From: Dehalococcoidia bacterium
GTDB lineage: Bacteria; Chloroflexota; Dehalococcoidia; JAENJB01
Length of the DNA: 10,446 nucleotides
Reading direction: 5' to 3'
Assembly: GCA_016844565.1 (NCBI GenBank)
Contig: JAENJB010000059.1
Coordinates: forward strand, 1-10,446
Shown here piece after piece: positions 1-8,141 of this stretch (its first letter is position 1; every line of letters starts with the position of its first letter). The notes beneath the pieces were generated by a model. The model saw nothing but the letters and a program-made list of their open reading frames with translations. It was not told the DNA's origin and did not search any database. Both the position numbers and the translations under genes were made by a program.

Positions 1-58
1 GACGTGTTTTAACTGCACATACCGATGGAATGTTAAATCGTCAAATTTGTCTCCTGTG

Positions 59-751
59 TCACGCGGCTATCCGGAGGCGATACCCCACGCCAGGTTCGGT
101 GATAATGTGCACCGGACGTGCGGGGTCGGCTTCAATCTTGCGTCTCAGGTTGCTGATATTCACTCGCAGAATGTGCGTTTCGCCTTCGTAGCTTGGTCCC
201 CATACCTCCCGCAAGAGTTGGTGATGAGTAAGCACCTTTCCGGCATTGATTACCAGCGCTCGGAGCAAGCTGTACTCGGTAGGTGTCAACTGCACTTCTT
301 GTCCCAATACTCTTACTACACGCTGGGCCATATCCACTATCAGATCCCTGTCAATAAACACAGGCCCAACCTCAGTTTGAGCCGCCCGGCGCAAGGCTGC
401 GCGCAGGCGGGCCAGCAATTCTCCCAAACTGAAGGGTTTGGTCAAATAGTCATCGGCGCCCGCATCCAGGGCAGCGACCTTGTCCTGTTCCTCCCCACGG
501 ACTGAGAGGATGATAATAGGTATCTTTGTCCATTCTCGTAGCAGCCTGGTTACATCAGTCCCATCCATGTCAGGCAGGCCGAGATCCAGAATAACGACGT
601 CGGGTCGCTGCGTGGCTGAAGCGGAAAGCGCCTCCCGCCCGGAGGCAACCTCCAGTACCGTGTAGCCGTGGGGCGGCAAAATGGTACGCAAGAATCTTCT
701 TATGCCTGGCTCGTCATCAACTACAAGCACCCGCGCCGCACCCTGATTCAT
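59..751 (-). CDS. kdpE: KdpE, OmpR-family response regulator of the kdp operon
   Basis: Cytoplasmic transcription factor that is phosphorylated by KdpD and activates the kdp promoter. The 230-residue length is typical of the family. The receiver domain (about residues 6-118) shows the acidic pair D12-D13, the phospho-acceptor D56 in VVILDLGLPDMDG, S83 at the switch position and the conserved K105 in LTKPF. A winged-helix DNA-binding domain of OmpR/PhoB type fills residues about 133-230, with the marker stretches LTPTEYSLL, HILRVNISNLRRKIE and EPGVGYRL. The start ATG overlaps the kdpD stop as ATGA (748-751), so translation is probably coupled to the kinase. It is the last gene of the operon; only 58 bases follow in the window and no convincing terminator is visible there. 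Identity rests on both the domain pattern and its place directly after kdpD. Confidence 0.97.
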   Translation of the reverse strand: MNQGAARVLVVDDEPGIRRFLRTILPPHGYTVLEVASGREALSASATQRPDVVILDLGLPDMDGTDVTRLLREWTKIPIIILSVRGEEQDKVAALDAGADDYLTKPFSLGELLARLRAALRRAAQTEVGPVFIDRDLIVDMAQRVVRVLGQEVQLTPTEYSLLRALVINAGKVLTHHQLLREVWGPSYEGETHILRVNISNLRRKIEADPARPVHIITEPGVGYRLRIAA

Positions 752-3453
752 GTGGGTACCTTCGCACCAGTCTCAGGGGTATCCATCGGAAGTTCGATAG
801 TGACTACGGTACCGCCAGCCTGCCGATTGTCAGCTCTGATGCGTCCTCCATGGGCCTCTACGATTCCCTTGCAGATGGACAGGCCCAGGCCGCTGCCCGC
901 CACTCTACCCGGACGCTGTACGCGGTAGAACTTATCGAAGACACGCGTCAGGTCCTGCGCTGGGATGCCGATACCTCGATCAGCCACCTCCATCTGCACA
1001 CAGATGCCGGAGATGCCAGCACGAATATCTATGATCGAACCTGGGGGGGAGTACTTTACGGCGTTATCCAGAATGTTTACGAGCACCTGTCCCATGAGCA
1101 CCGGATCCATGGGGACCAGGGGCAAGGAATCCGGTATATCGAGGTGGACTTTGTGGTTGGTCAAACGTTGCCCCATCTGTTCCAGTGACGTTCCGACTAT
1201 CTCTTGCACGCTGGAAGCTTGTCTGGTCACCCTCATGGCCCCAGCCTCGATGCGCGTCATGTCAAGGAGATTGCCCACCAGTCGGTTGAGCTGCTCCGCA
1301 TCCTGGAGAGCGGCATCCAGCAGGCTCTCCCGTGTCGTGTCGTCTTCCACAATATGCTTATCCTGGAGGCTGCTGAGCGCTCCGGTTATGGATACTAGCG
1401 GCGTACGGAGGTCATGGGAGATGGAGTTGAGTAGTGCGGTCTGCAGTTTCTCGGTTGCTTTAAGTACTTCAGCGCTGCGCGCCTCATCGGCCAGAATGCC
1501 TCGCTCGATAGCCAGTGCGGCCATGTTGGCGAATGCCTCCAGTGTCACCCTCCGGCCAGCCGCCAGATGCCTCCATAACAATGGGGAGTAAATACCCAGT
1601 ACTCCCACGACCCCTCTAGTCGCTTTTAGCGGCACGTAATGCCCTTTAGCCCCGGATAAAGCGTCCGTCCCCTGGCCGGTTGGCCGTCCTTGCTGGAAAG
1701 CCGAGATAGCAGTAGCACTTTCGTTGGCGTCGATCACCAGAGAGGGGCTATGCGCCCGGGGGTGCGGCCCCTGATCTTTGTTGGTGTCTGGGAGAAAGAC
1801 AGCCACTTGCCCTCCGAAAACAGTCATCGCATGACGCACGATGACATCTAGCAGCTCTGTCATACCGGGAGCGACAACCAGGTCTCGGCCCAGCGAGTAG
1901 AGGGTGGAGGTCTCGGCCTCTCGTTGCTTCGATGACTCGACCTGATTGCGAAGCTGCGAGGCGAAGTGGCCGATTACCAGGCCAACCAAAGCTAGAGCCA
2001 TGAAGGTCAGAAGGTATTCGGTATCGGTGACGCGCAAGTTATAAGCGGGAGGAACAAAGAAGAAATCGAAGGCCAGAACACCGAGGAATGAGACCACGAT
2101 TGCAGCGACTCGGCCTAGGTAGATAGCGGCAATCAGCACGGCGATAAGGTAGATCATTGCGATATTGGTAGGCGAAAAAAAGAAACTGGCGACCTCGCCA
2201 ACTAATGTGGCTCCGATAACCAGGCCGAACGCTCGAGCTAGGGGGCTCCAGGACCCAGGGAGGCGTACTTTTTCCGCCTCGACCTCACCGCCGGACTCTC
2301 GCTCCTCTGCCTCTCCGCTAACTACATACACATCGAGCGTTTGGCCCTGGCGCAGGAACCTGTCAACCACTGTTTTTTGAAGCAGGTCCAACCAATGAGG
2401 ACGCAGGGGCTGACCCGCGATAATCTTGGTGATATTTTGGGTGCGGGCATAGTCAGCCACGGCGGTAGTAGGAGACGGACCGCGCAGCGTGACTATCCGG
2501 GCGCCCATTTCCTCGGCGAGCTTTAACGACCGGGTTATCTGTTCCCGCTGGGTAGGGGGCAGTTTCGCCTCGGCCGGCGTTTCGACGTATACCGCGGTCC
2601 AATCAGCGTTCAACTGGTCAGCCAGGCGCCGCGCCGCTCTCACCAAACGCTCTCCCGACGAACTCTGGCCAATGTATACCAGCAGCCGGTCAGATACAGG
2701 CCAGGGCCCGGGGATAGCCCGGCTCTTCATATAAGCGCGCATCTGGTCATCAACTCGCTCGGCTGCCCGCCGCAGCACTAGCTCGCGAAGAGCGGTGAGG
2801 TTCCCTTTCCGGAAGAACCGTTCGACGGCGATAGCGACCTGTTCAGGGACATAGATTTTGCCTTCAGCCAGGCGCTGCAGTAGCTCATCCGGAGGCAGGT
2901 CCACCACCTCGATCTCGGTCGCCTGGTCCATGATCCTGTCAGGGACCGTTTCGTGAATGGTCACGCCCGTGATCTGCGCGACGACGTCGTTCAGGCTCTC
3001 CAGATGCTGGATGTTGAGGGTGGTATAGACGTCGATGCCGGCGAGCAACACCTCCCCTACATCCTGATAGCGCTTCGGGTGTCGTGAACCGGGGGCATTG
3101 GTGTGAGCAAGCTCATCTATCAGCGACAGGGCGGGCCGCCGCACCAGAAGACTGTCTACGTCCAGTTCAGACAGTACAACGTTGCGGTATTCGACCCGCC
3201 TCTGCGGGAGGGCCTCGATACCTTCGAGGAGCACATCAGTCTCAGGCCGCCCATGCGTCTGCACATACGCAGCCACGACATCGATGCCCTCGGCTTTCCG
3301 TTGACGAGCAGCCTCCAGCATAGCGTAGGTTTTCCCGACTCCTGCCGCATAACCCAGGAAAATCTTTAGCCGACCTTGCTTCGGCTCTTGTTCCTCTGTC
3401 TGGATGCCTTCGAGCAACTCATCAGGGTTGGGACGCGGACGCTCAATCTGCAT
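748..3453 (-). CDS. kdpD: KdpD, potassium/turgor sensor histidine kinase
   Basis: Membrane sensor kinase that phosphorylates and dephosphorylates KdpE. The 901-residue length matches full-length KdpD. Domain order: N-terminal KdpD domain (about 27-235) with Walker A-like GYAAGVGKT (34-42) and Walker B-like LSLIDELAHTNAPGSRHPKR (109-128); universal-stress-protein-like domain (about 254-377); an acidic linker (381-395); four membrane segments (about 405-500); a GAF-like domain (about 515-650); then the HisKA dimerisation region with H-box SISHDLRTP (phospho-acceptor H680), N-box NILDNAVKYSPP (793-804), G1 DRGIGIP (825-831) and G2 GSGLGLS (853-859). All kinase motifs are intact. It starts with ATG three bases after the kdpC stop, with AGGTG inside the end of kdpC as a possible ribosome site, and ends overlapping kdpE by four bases. 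The USP domain has a near match to a c-di-AMP-binding motif (see findings). Confidence 0.98.
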   Translation of the reverse strand: MQIERPRPNPDELLEGIQTEEQEPKQGRLKIFLGYAAGVGKTYAMLEAARQRKAEGIDVVAAYVQTHGRPETDVLLEGIEALPQRRVEYRNVVLSELDVDSLLVRRPALSLIDELAHTNAPGSRHPKRYQDVGEVLLAGIDVYTTLNIQHLESLNDVVAQITGVTIHETVPDRIMDQATEIEVVDLPPDELLQRLAEGKIYVPEQVAIAVERFFRKGNLTALRELVLRRAAERVDDQMRAYMKSRAIPGPWPVSDRLLVYIGQSSSGERLVRAARRLADQLNADWTAVYVETPAEAKLPPTQREQITRSLKLAEEMGARIVTLRGPSPTTAVADYARTQNITKIIAGQPLRPHWLDLLQKTVVDRFLRQGQTLDVYVVSGEAEERESGGEVEAEKVRLPGSWSPLARAFGLVIGATLVGEVASFFFSPTNIAMIYLIAVLIAAIYLGRVAAIVVSFLGVLAFDFFFVPPAYNLRVTDTEYLLTFMALALVGLVIGHFASQLRNQVESSKQREAETSTLYSLGRDLVVAPGMTELLDVIVRHAMTVFGGQVAVFLPDTNKDQGPHPRAHSPSLVIDANESATAISAFQQGRPTGQGTDALSGAKGHYVPLKATRGVVGVLGIYSPLLWRHLAAGRRVTLEAFANMAALAIERGILADEARSAEVLKATEKLQTALLNSISHDLRTPLVSITGALSSLQDKHIVEDDTTRESLLDAALQDAEQLNRLVGNLLDMTRIEAGAMRVTRQASSVQEIVGTSLEQMGQRLTNHKVHLDIPDSLPLVPMDPVLMGQVLVNILDNAVKYSPPGSIIDIRAGISGICVQMEVADRGIGIPAQDLTRVFDKFYRVQRPGRVAGSGLGLSICKGIVEAHGGRIRADNRQAGGTVVTIELPMDTPETGAKVPT

Positions 3454-3456
3454 AAT

Positions 3457-4041
3457 CTATCGCACCTGGCTCAGGTCAACATTCTTGCGTTTGAGTACAT
3501 TGACCCTTCTCTCTCCCAGCATACCCCACTGTTGGCCTTCGGTAAACTGAGCGACGAGTTGCTCAACTTGCGCTTCCGGCCAGCCGCGTTGCCGGGCCAC
3601 ACGGATGGCCTGATACTGTGCGGCAGCCACAGTGATGTGGGGGTCGAGGCCGCTGGCCGAAGCTGTGACAAGGTCAACGGGGACTGGGGCATCATTTCCG
3701 GGGTCAGCAGCCCTCAATGCCTTGATTCGGGCCTCCACGGCCTGCTTCAATGCCGGATTGAGTGGGCCGTAGTTCGAGCCTGATGACGCCGAGGCATTAT
3801 AGGGGAAAGGACCGGTAGCGGATAACCGTGACCAGAAATAACGCGGGTCGTCGAACGGCTGGCCTATGAACTCAGACCCTATTTCCCGTCCATCCTTGAC
3901 CAGGAGACTGCCATTGGCGCGGTGACTGAACAGCATCCGGGCGACGCCGGTGATGGCAAGGGGGTACATGACCCCTGTCAGTACGGTCAACATGAGGAAG
4001 ACTATGAAGGCCGATTTAAGCAGTTGTTTCATGGCCGTCAC
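3457..4041 (-). CDS. kdpC: KdpC, potassium-transporting ATPase subunit C
   Basis: Small single-span subunit of the KdpFABC pump that binds beside KdpA and KdpB, stabilises the complex and is thought to raise its ATP affinity. The 194-residue protein has one N-terminal membrane segment (about 11-33) followed by a soluble extracytoplasmic domain carrying the family hallmarks GSNYGPLNPAL (88-98), DLVTASASGLDPHI (123-136) and the RVARQRG stretch (147-153). The start chosen is GTG at 4041, which overlaps the kdpB stop as GTGA; an in-frame ATG three codons later (4032) is an alternative, and neither has a strong ribosome site, which fits coupled re-initiation after kdpB. The kdpD start follows three bases after its stop. 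Length and motifs are typical; nothing is broken. Confidence 0.97.
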   Translation of the reverse strand: MTAMKQLLKSAFIVFLMLTVLTGVMYPLAITGVARMLFSHRANGSLLVKDGREIGSEFIGQPFDDPRYFWSRLSATGPFPYNASASSGSNYGPLNPALKQAVEARIKALRAADPGNDAPVPVDLVTASASGLDPHITVAAAQYQAIRVARQRGWPEAQVEQLVAQFTEGQQWGMLGERRVNVLKRKNVDLSQVR

Positions 4042-6128
4042 ACCCGCTCCAGTAGTGAAAGCAGCATGTCAATGAGCTTGATGCCGATGAACGGCACAAC
4101 TACTCCTCCCAGGCCGTAGATAAGGATGTTGTCACGGAGAAGCCGGGCAGCCCCCACCGGTCGGTAGGGTACGCCCCGTAGCGCCAGAGGGATGAGAAAG
4201 ACGATGATCAAGGCGTTGAAGATAACCGCCGACAGGATGGCGTTCTCTGGAGTGGAGAGGCGCAAAATGTTGAGAGCCCCGAGCGCGGGATAGGTGGCGG
4301 CAAAAGCAGCGGGGACAATGGCGAAATACTTTGAGACATCATTGGCGATACTGAAGGTTGTCAGGGCGCCCCGGGTCATCAAGAGTTGCTTTCCTGTCTC
4401 CACAATTTCGATGAGTTTCGTCGGATTGCTATCCAGGTCAATCATATTGGCAGCTTCACGGGCGGGATGCGTTCCGGTATGCATCGCCACGGCCACGTCT
4501 GCCTGGGCCAGTGCCGGGGCATCATTGGTGCCATCGCCCGTCATAGCTACCAACCGCCCTTCCGCCTGGACTTCCCGAATAAGCCTCAACTTGGACTCAG
4601 GCGTCACCTGGGCCAAAAAGTCGTCCACGCCTGCCTCGGCTGCGATAGCAGCGGCTGTCAAGGGGTTGTCTCCGGTGATCATCACGGTCTTGATCCCCAT
4701 CTTGCGAAGTTGAATGAACCGTTCTCTTATTCCCGTTTTGACAACATCTTTGAGATGAATAACCCCCAGGACCTGGCCGTTTCGGGCCACCACCAACGGG
4801 GTTCCGCCACCCCGTGCGATGTTCTCTACCACAGTATGCACCTCTTCCGGTACGGACTGCCCCTGGGCGCGGACGTAGCTCTCAATAGCGTCAGCAGCGC
4901 CCTTTCTGATGCTGACCCCGCCAGCGTCAACACCGCTCATGCGCGAGTGCGCGGTAAACGGTATAAACCGCATACCCTCAGGCCCGTGAGACTTCAGTTG
5001 GCCCTGGTCTTCTCCGCCAACGATTCCATACTTTTCTCTTGCAAGACTAACAATACTGCGGCCTTCGGGCGTCTCGTCTGCCAGCGATGCCAGTAGAGAT
5101 GTCTCTGCAAGCTCACTCAACGCAACAGATGACAGCGGCACGAAGTCAACCGCTCTCCGGTTCCCCAACGTCATTGTCCCGGTCTTGTCCAGCAGAAGCA
5201 CATCCACATCCCCGGCGGCCTCCACGGCCCGGCCTGACATAGCGATGACATTTCGGCGGATCAGACGCTCCATTCCGGATATCCCGATGGCAGGAAGCAG
5301 GCCGCCGATGGTCGTCGGAATGAGGCAGACCAATAGGGCGACCAGCACGGTAATTGTGACGGGCGAGCCAGCGCCTGAGGCCTGGGTGCTGAAAATCGAA
5401 AAGGGCAGCAGTGTGGCGCATACCACAAGGAACACTATTGTGAAGGCCGCCAACAGGATGTTAAGAGCAATCTCGTTGGGAGTCTTCTTGCGCTTCGCTC
5501 CTTCTACCAGGGCGATCATCTGGTCCAAGAAGCCCTCACCCGCGCCTGAGACGATCCGCACAATTAACCAGTCGGAAAGTACCCGTGTACCTCCCGTAAC
5601 CCCGTTGCGGTCTCCTCCAGACTCTCTGATAACGGGAGCGCTTTCACCTGTAACCGCACTCTCGTCCACCGAAGCAACTCCCTCGACGATTTCACCATCG
5701 CCGGGAATCAAGTCCCCGGCTTCGACAAGTACCATGTCACCCTTGTGTAGCATGGACGCCGGCACGGTCTCATAGGGAGACTCGCGGTTGGGCTGGCGCA
5801 GTTTCTTGGCTTCCGTATCCTGTCGGGTACTGCGCAGGGCATTAGCCCTGGCCCTTCCCCGCCCTTCGGCAACGGCCTGGGAGAAATTGGCAAACAACAG
5901 GGTGAACCATAGCCAGATAGAAACAGCGCCGATGAAGCTGGACTTTGCCTCACCCTGCCCCGCCAGGGCTTGTATCCAAAGCCCTGTTGTAAGGACGGCG
6001 CTCACCTCTACAACGAACATGACAGGGTTACGGACCATTTTTCTCGGGTCGAGCAACAATAAGGAGTCCCATAGAGCCCGTTTGAGTAGGCCCTTTTCAA
6101 ACCTCGCCTGCTGACGGTTTTTCCTCAT
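4038..6128 (-). CDS. kdpB: KdpB, P-type ATPase catalytic subunit of the Kdp pump
   Basis: Catalytic subunit that hydrolyses ATP to drive K+ uptake through KdpA; a class IA P-type ATPase in the cytoplasmic membrane. With the start used here it has 696 residues. Motifs: actuator-domain TGES (160-163), the membrane CLIPTTIGGLLPAIG stretch with the conserved proline, phosphorylation motif DKTGT with D314, nucleotide-domain FTAHSRMSG and KGAAD, and the hinge motifs MITGDNP and MTGDGTNDAPAL. The TGES serine corresponds to the residue whose phosphorylation inhibits the E. coli pump. Start choice: two in-frame ATGs lie further upstream (6152 and 6146), but 6128 is the only one preceded by a purine-rich AAAGGCGG, so I prefer it; the longer form would be 704 residues. 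It follows kdpA closely and overlaps kdpC by four bases. Confidence 0.96.
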   Translation of the reverse strand: MRKNRQQARFEKGLLKRALWDSLLLLDPRKMVRNPVMFVVEVSAVLTTGLWIQALAGQGEAKSSFIGAVSIWLWFTLLFANFSQAVAEGRGRARANALRSTRQDTEAKKLRQPNRESPYETVPASMLHKGDMVLVEAGDLIPGDGEIVEGVASVDESAVTGESAPVIRESGGDRNGVTGGTRVLSDWLIVRIVSGAGEGFLDQMIALVEGAKRKKTPNEIALNILLAAFTIVFLVVCATLLPFSIFSTQASGAGSPVTITVLVALLVCLIPTTIGGLLPAIGISGMERLIRRNVIAMSGRAVEAAGDVDVLLLDKTGTMTLGNRRAVDFVPLSSVALSELAETSLLASLADETPEGRSIVSLAREKYGIVGGEDQGQLKSHGPEGMRFIPFTAHSRMSGVDAGGVSIRKGAADAIESYVRAQGQSVPEEVHTVVENIARGGGTPLVVARNGQVLGVIHLKDVVKTGIRERFIQLRKMGIKTVMITGDNPLTAAAIAAEAGVDDFLAQVTPESKLRLIREVQAEGRLVAMTGDGTNDAPALAQADVAVAMHTGTHPAREAANMIDLDSNPTKLIEIVETGKQLLMTRGALTTFSIANDVSKYFAIVPAAFAATYPALGALNILRLSTPENAILSAVIFNALIIVFLIPLALRGVPYRPVGAARLLRDNILIYGLGGVVVPFIGIKLIDMLLSLLERV

Positions 6129-6160
6129 GGTTGCCGCCTTTCGCATTAACATTACGCTGG

Positions 6161-7909
6161 CTAGCGTAGCTGGAGATGTTCAACGATGGGGCCAAGGGCC
6201 AACGCCGGGAAGAAGCTCAGCGCTCCCACAATAACGACAACGCTGATGAGCCAGATTACAAACAGCGGACCTTGTGCGGGCAGCGTACCTGCCCCTTCTG
6301 GCGCCTTCTTTTTCCGCACCAGCGAGCCGGCTATGGCGAGGGCCGGAATCGCCGACCAGTAGCGCCCGAAAAGCATGGCCAGCCCCAGGGCCAGGTTATA
6401 GAAGAAGTTGTTTGAACCAAGCCCGGCGAAGGCGCTGCCGTTGTTGTTCCCTGCCGAAGAGAAGGCGTACAGTATCTCACTGAAACCGTGGGCCCCCGGG
6501 TTCGAGACCGCCCGCACACCAGCCGGTATGACAACCGCAATGGCCGCGCCAATTAGCACCACCACCACGGGGACTAACACCATTATAGAGGCCATCTTCA
6601 TCTCATATGCTTCTATTTTTTTGCCCAGGTACTCCGGCGTGCGCCCCACGATGAGGCCGGCAACGAAGACAGCGATGATGACAAAGGCCAGCATACCATA
6701 TAGTCCCGACCCCGCACCACCAAAGACGACCTCTCCCAGTTGCATCAGCCACATAGGGACCATGCCCCCCAAAGGCATAAACGAGTCGTGCATTGAGTTA
6801 ACTGAGCCACTGGAGGCAGCCGTAGTGGCCGTGGCCCAGAGAGCGGAGTTGGTGATTCCGAAGCGGACCTCCTTTCCCTCCATGTTCCCGCCGGCCTGAA
6901 GGTCGCCAGGCGCTGTGTCGACTCCCAACGCAGCCATAGAAGGGTTGCCTGTCTGTTCGGCCCAAACGGTTACTCCAAGCAAGATAACAAACATGGCTAC
7001 CATAGCCGCCAGGATAGCCCACCCCTTCCGGGTATCTTTGACCATGCTGCCGAAGGTATAGCAGAGAGCCGCCGGAATCAGCAGGATGGCGAGCAATTCC
7101 AGAAAATTAGTCAGCGGCGTGGGGTTTTCGAAGGGATGGGCCGAGTTGACATTGAAGAACCCACCGCCATTGGTCCCGAGCATCTTTATGGCTTCCTGAG
7201 AAGCCACGGGGCCTACGGCGATTGTCTGCTGGGTAACCGTCTGACCTGAGGCGTCGACTGTCGGCTGCACCAGTTGCACAGTGTGGGGCGCAGACAGGGT
7301 CTGGACGACCCCCTGCGAGACGAGCAGAATGGCGAACACAACCGACAGAGGCAACAAAATGTATACAACACTACGAAGGACGTCGGCCCAGAAATTCCCC
7401 AGCGTACTGGCAGACTGTCGCGCGAAGCCCCGTATTACCGCGGCCAGGACAGCCATCCCGGTAGCCGCCGAAAGAAAGTTTTGGGAAGTAAGAGCTAGCA
7501 TCTGGGTTAAATAGCTCATCGTGGACTCCCCGGCGTAGCTCTGCCAATTAGTATTTGAGATAAAACTGACAGCAGTATTGAATGCTAAATCCGGCGAGAC
7601 ATTGGTGAGGTGCTGGGGGTTGCCGGGCAAGAATTGTTGCAGCCGTTCTACCCCAAACACGAATACAAAACCCAGAAAGTTGAAGAGCAGCACAGCAATG
7701 GCGTAACTGCCCCACTCCATTTCCGCATCTGGACGGAGTCCGAAAGAGCGTCCCAGACGGTAGAGGAAACGTTCCAGGGGACCTAAGAGGGGTGTGACAA
7801 AGCTCCGCTCGCCTTCGTACACCCTGGCCATGTAGCTACCCAGAGGCCTGACCAGTAGCAGCAACACGACCATGTAGATAGTAATCTGTATCCAGCCGGA
7901 GGTTGTCAT
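6161..7909 (-). CDS. kdpA: KdpA, potassium-translocating channel-like subunit
   Basis: K+-selective subunit of KdpFABC, a member of the SKT superfamily with four channel-like repeats in the membrane. The protein is 582 residues, slightly longer than the E. coli subunit (557). All four selectivity-filter regions are visible: SNTNWQSYAGE (118-128), GTNGGGFFNVNSAHPFENPT (245-264), TTAASSGSVNSMHDSF (362-377) and SSAGNNNGSAFAGL (484-497). The N-terminus begins with a membrane span after MTTSGWIQ, as expected for the family, and about ten hydrophobic segments follow. A variable extracytoplasmic stretch around residues 200-235, rich in V, Q and T, may account for the extra length. The ATG lies nine bases after the kdpF stop; a GGAG about ten bases upstream of it is the only ribosome-site candidate and sits inside the end of kdpF. 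Confidence 0.98.
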   Translation of the reverse strand: MTTSGWIQITIYMVVLLLLVRPLGSYMARVYEGERSFVTPLLGPLERFLYRLGRSFGLRPDAEMEWGSYAIAVLLFNFLGFVFVFGVERLQQFLPGNPQHLTNVSPDLAFNTAVSFISNTNWQSYAGESTMSYLTQMLALTSQNFLSAATGMAVLAAVIRGFARQSASTLGNFWADVLRSVVYILLPLSVVFAILLVSQGVVQTLSAPHTVQLVQPTVDASGQTVTQQTIAVGPVASQEAIKMLGTNGGGFFNVNSAHPFENPTPLTNFLELLAILLIPAALCYTFGSMVKDTRKGWAILAAMVAMFVILLGVTVWAEQTGNPSMAALGVDTAPGDLQAGGNMEGKEVRFGITNSALWATATTAASSGSVNSMHDSFMPLGGMVPMWLMQLGEVVFGGAGSGLYGMLAFVIIAVFVAGLIVGRTPEYLGKKIEAYEMKMASIMVLVPVVVVLIGAAIAVVIPAGVRAVSNPGAHGFSEILYAFSSAGNNNGSAFAGLGSNNFFYNLALGLAMLFGRYWSAIPALAIAGSLVRKKKAPEGAGTLPAQGPLFVIWLISVVVIVGALSFFPALALGPIVEHLQLR

Positions 7910-7918
7910 ACGATTTAG

Positions 7919-8002
7919 CTACTCCGGCCTTACCAGGGCTACAATTAAATAGGCAAAAAGGCCCAGGGCTATAGCCGATGAGAGGACATACAATGGTGAC
8001 AT
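7919..8002 (-). CDS. kdpF: KdpF, small stabilising subunit of the Kdp pump
   Basis: A 27-residue ORF that encodes one hydrophobic helix ending in a short charged tail: MSPLYVLSSAIALGL followed by FAYLIVALVRPE and TAG. KdpF proteins are single-span peptides of about 25-30 residues ending in a Y-L-x-x-A-L-x-(R/N)-x-E pattern, and this one keeps YLIVALVRPE. In other bacteria KdpF packs against KdpA and stabilises the KdpABC complex. Position also supports the call: it lies directly upstream of kdpA with nine bases between them, and its ATG is two bases after the stop of the preceding micro-ORF, suggesting coupled translation because no separate ribosome site is evident. Confidence 0.9.
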   Translation of the reverse strand: MSPLYVLSSAIALGLFAYLIVALVRPE

Positions 8003-8004
8003 GG

Positions 8005-8097
8005 CTAGAGTTTCATAAGAAGGCGGCAACCAGCGACAAGACCCAGTGAAGCTGCGAAGAACAGGGCAACCACTGTAACGAAGAAAAGGTCGTACAC
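8005..8097 (-). CDS. 30-residue single-span membrane micro-protein, first ORF of the kdp operon
   Basis: A short ORF starting at GTG and stopping at TAG two bases before kdpF. It has the best ribosome binding site in the operon, GGAGG at 8105-8109, seven bases upstream of the GTG. The product begins (M)YDLFFVTVVALFFAA, continues SLGLVAGCRLLMKL, and would form one membrane helix with a single cysteine and a basic C-terminal end. From memory, small ORFs of similar design (YD...FF...Y/V-x-G/A-C-x-x-L) occur next to kdpF in other genomes, usually as unnamed hypothetical proteins; I could not check this. Its function is unknown. Inference: it may be an accessory peptide of the pump, or a leader ORF that delivers ribosomes to kdpF, which lacks its own site. 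Confidence 0.72.
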   Translation of the reverse strand: MYDLFFVTVVALFFAASLGLVAGCRLLMKL

Positions 8098-8104
8098 CTC
8101 TTAA

Positions 8105-8109
8105 CCTCC
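8105..8109 (-). promoter_or_regulatory. Ribosome binding site of the kdp operon (GGAGG)
   Basis: GGAGG on the minus strand, seven bases upstream of the GTG at 8097. It fixes the start of the 30-residue ORF and is the only strong Shine-Dalgarno before kdpF. Confidence 0.75.
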
Positions 8110-8118
8110 GATAGACTG

Positions 8119-8129
8119 AGTATAGTATA
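8119..8129 (-). promoter_or_regulatory. Probable kdp promoter -10 region (overlapping TATACT hexamers)
   Basis: The minus strand reads TATACTATACT, giving two overlapping copies of TATACT, one base away from the sigma-70 consensus TATAAT. The best upstream match for a -35 is TTGATG at 8140-8145, only 15 bases from the downstream hexamer, so the -35 is poor. This is usual for a promoter that depends on an activator. The implied leader before the first ribosome site is around ten bases or less. The placement directly below the CTTGA repeats supports the call; no start site has been seen directly. Confidence 0.55.
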
Positions 8130-8141
8130 GCATGACCTTCA

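Noticed and set aside
1..58. AGGAG at 51-55 on the minus strand after kdpE, suggesting a further gene
   Set aside because: The only start codon at suitable spacing (TTG) is followed by a stop after two more codons, and the later ATG gives a stop after two more codons.
965..1591. Plus-strand open frame of 208 codons opposite the kinase domain of kdpD
   Set aside because: Low-complexity serine/arginine-rich translation, fully antisense to kdpD; a shadow frame.
4386..5096. Long plus-strand open frame of 236 codons opposite kdpB
   Set aside because: It lies wholly antisense to the intact, motif-bearing kdpB and its translation shows no recognisable domain. Long antisense frames are expected opposite GC-rich coding DNA.
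5185..5775. Plus-strand open frame of 196 codons opposite kdpB
   Set aside because: Ser/Thr/Pro-rich shadow translation with no family signal, antisense to conserved KdpB motifs.
8098..8130. Possible ydaO-type c-di-AMP riboswitch in the kdp leader
   Set aside because: Such riboswitches precede kdp or other potassium genes in some Gram-positive bacteria, but here the space between the -10 hexamers and the first ribosome site is only about ten bases, far too short.
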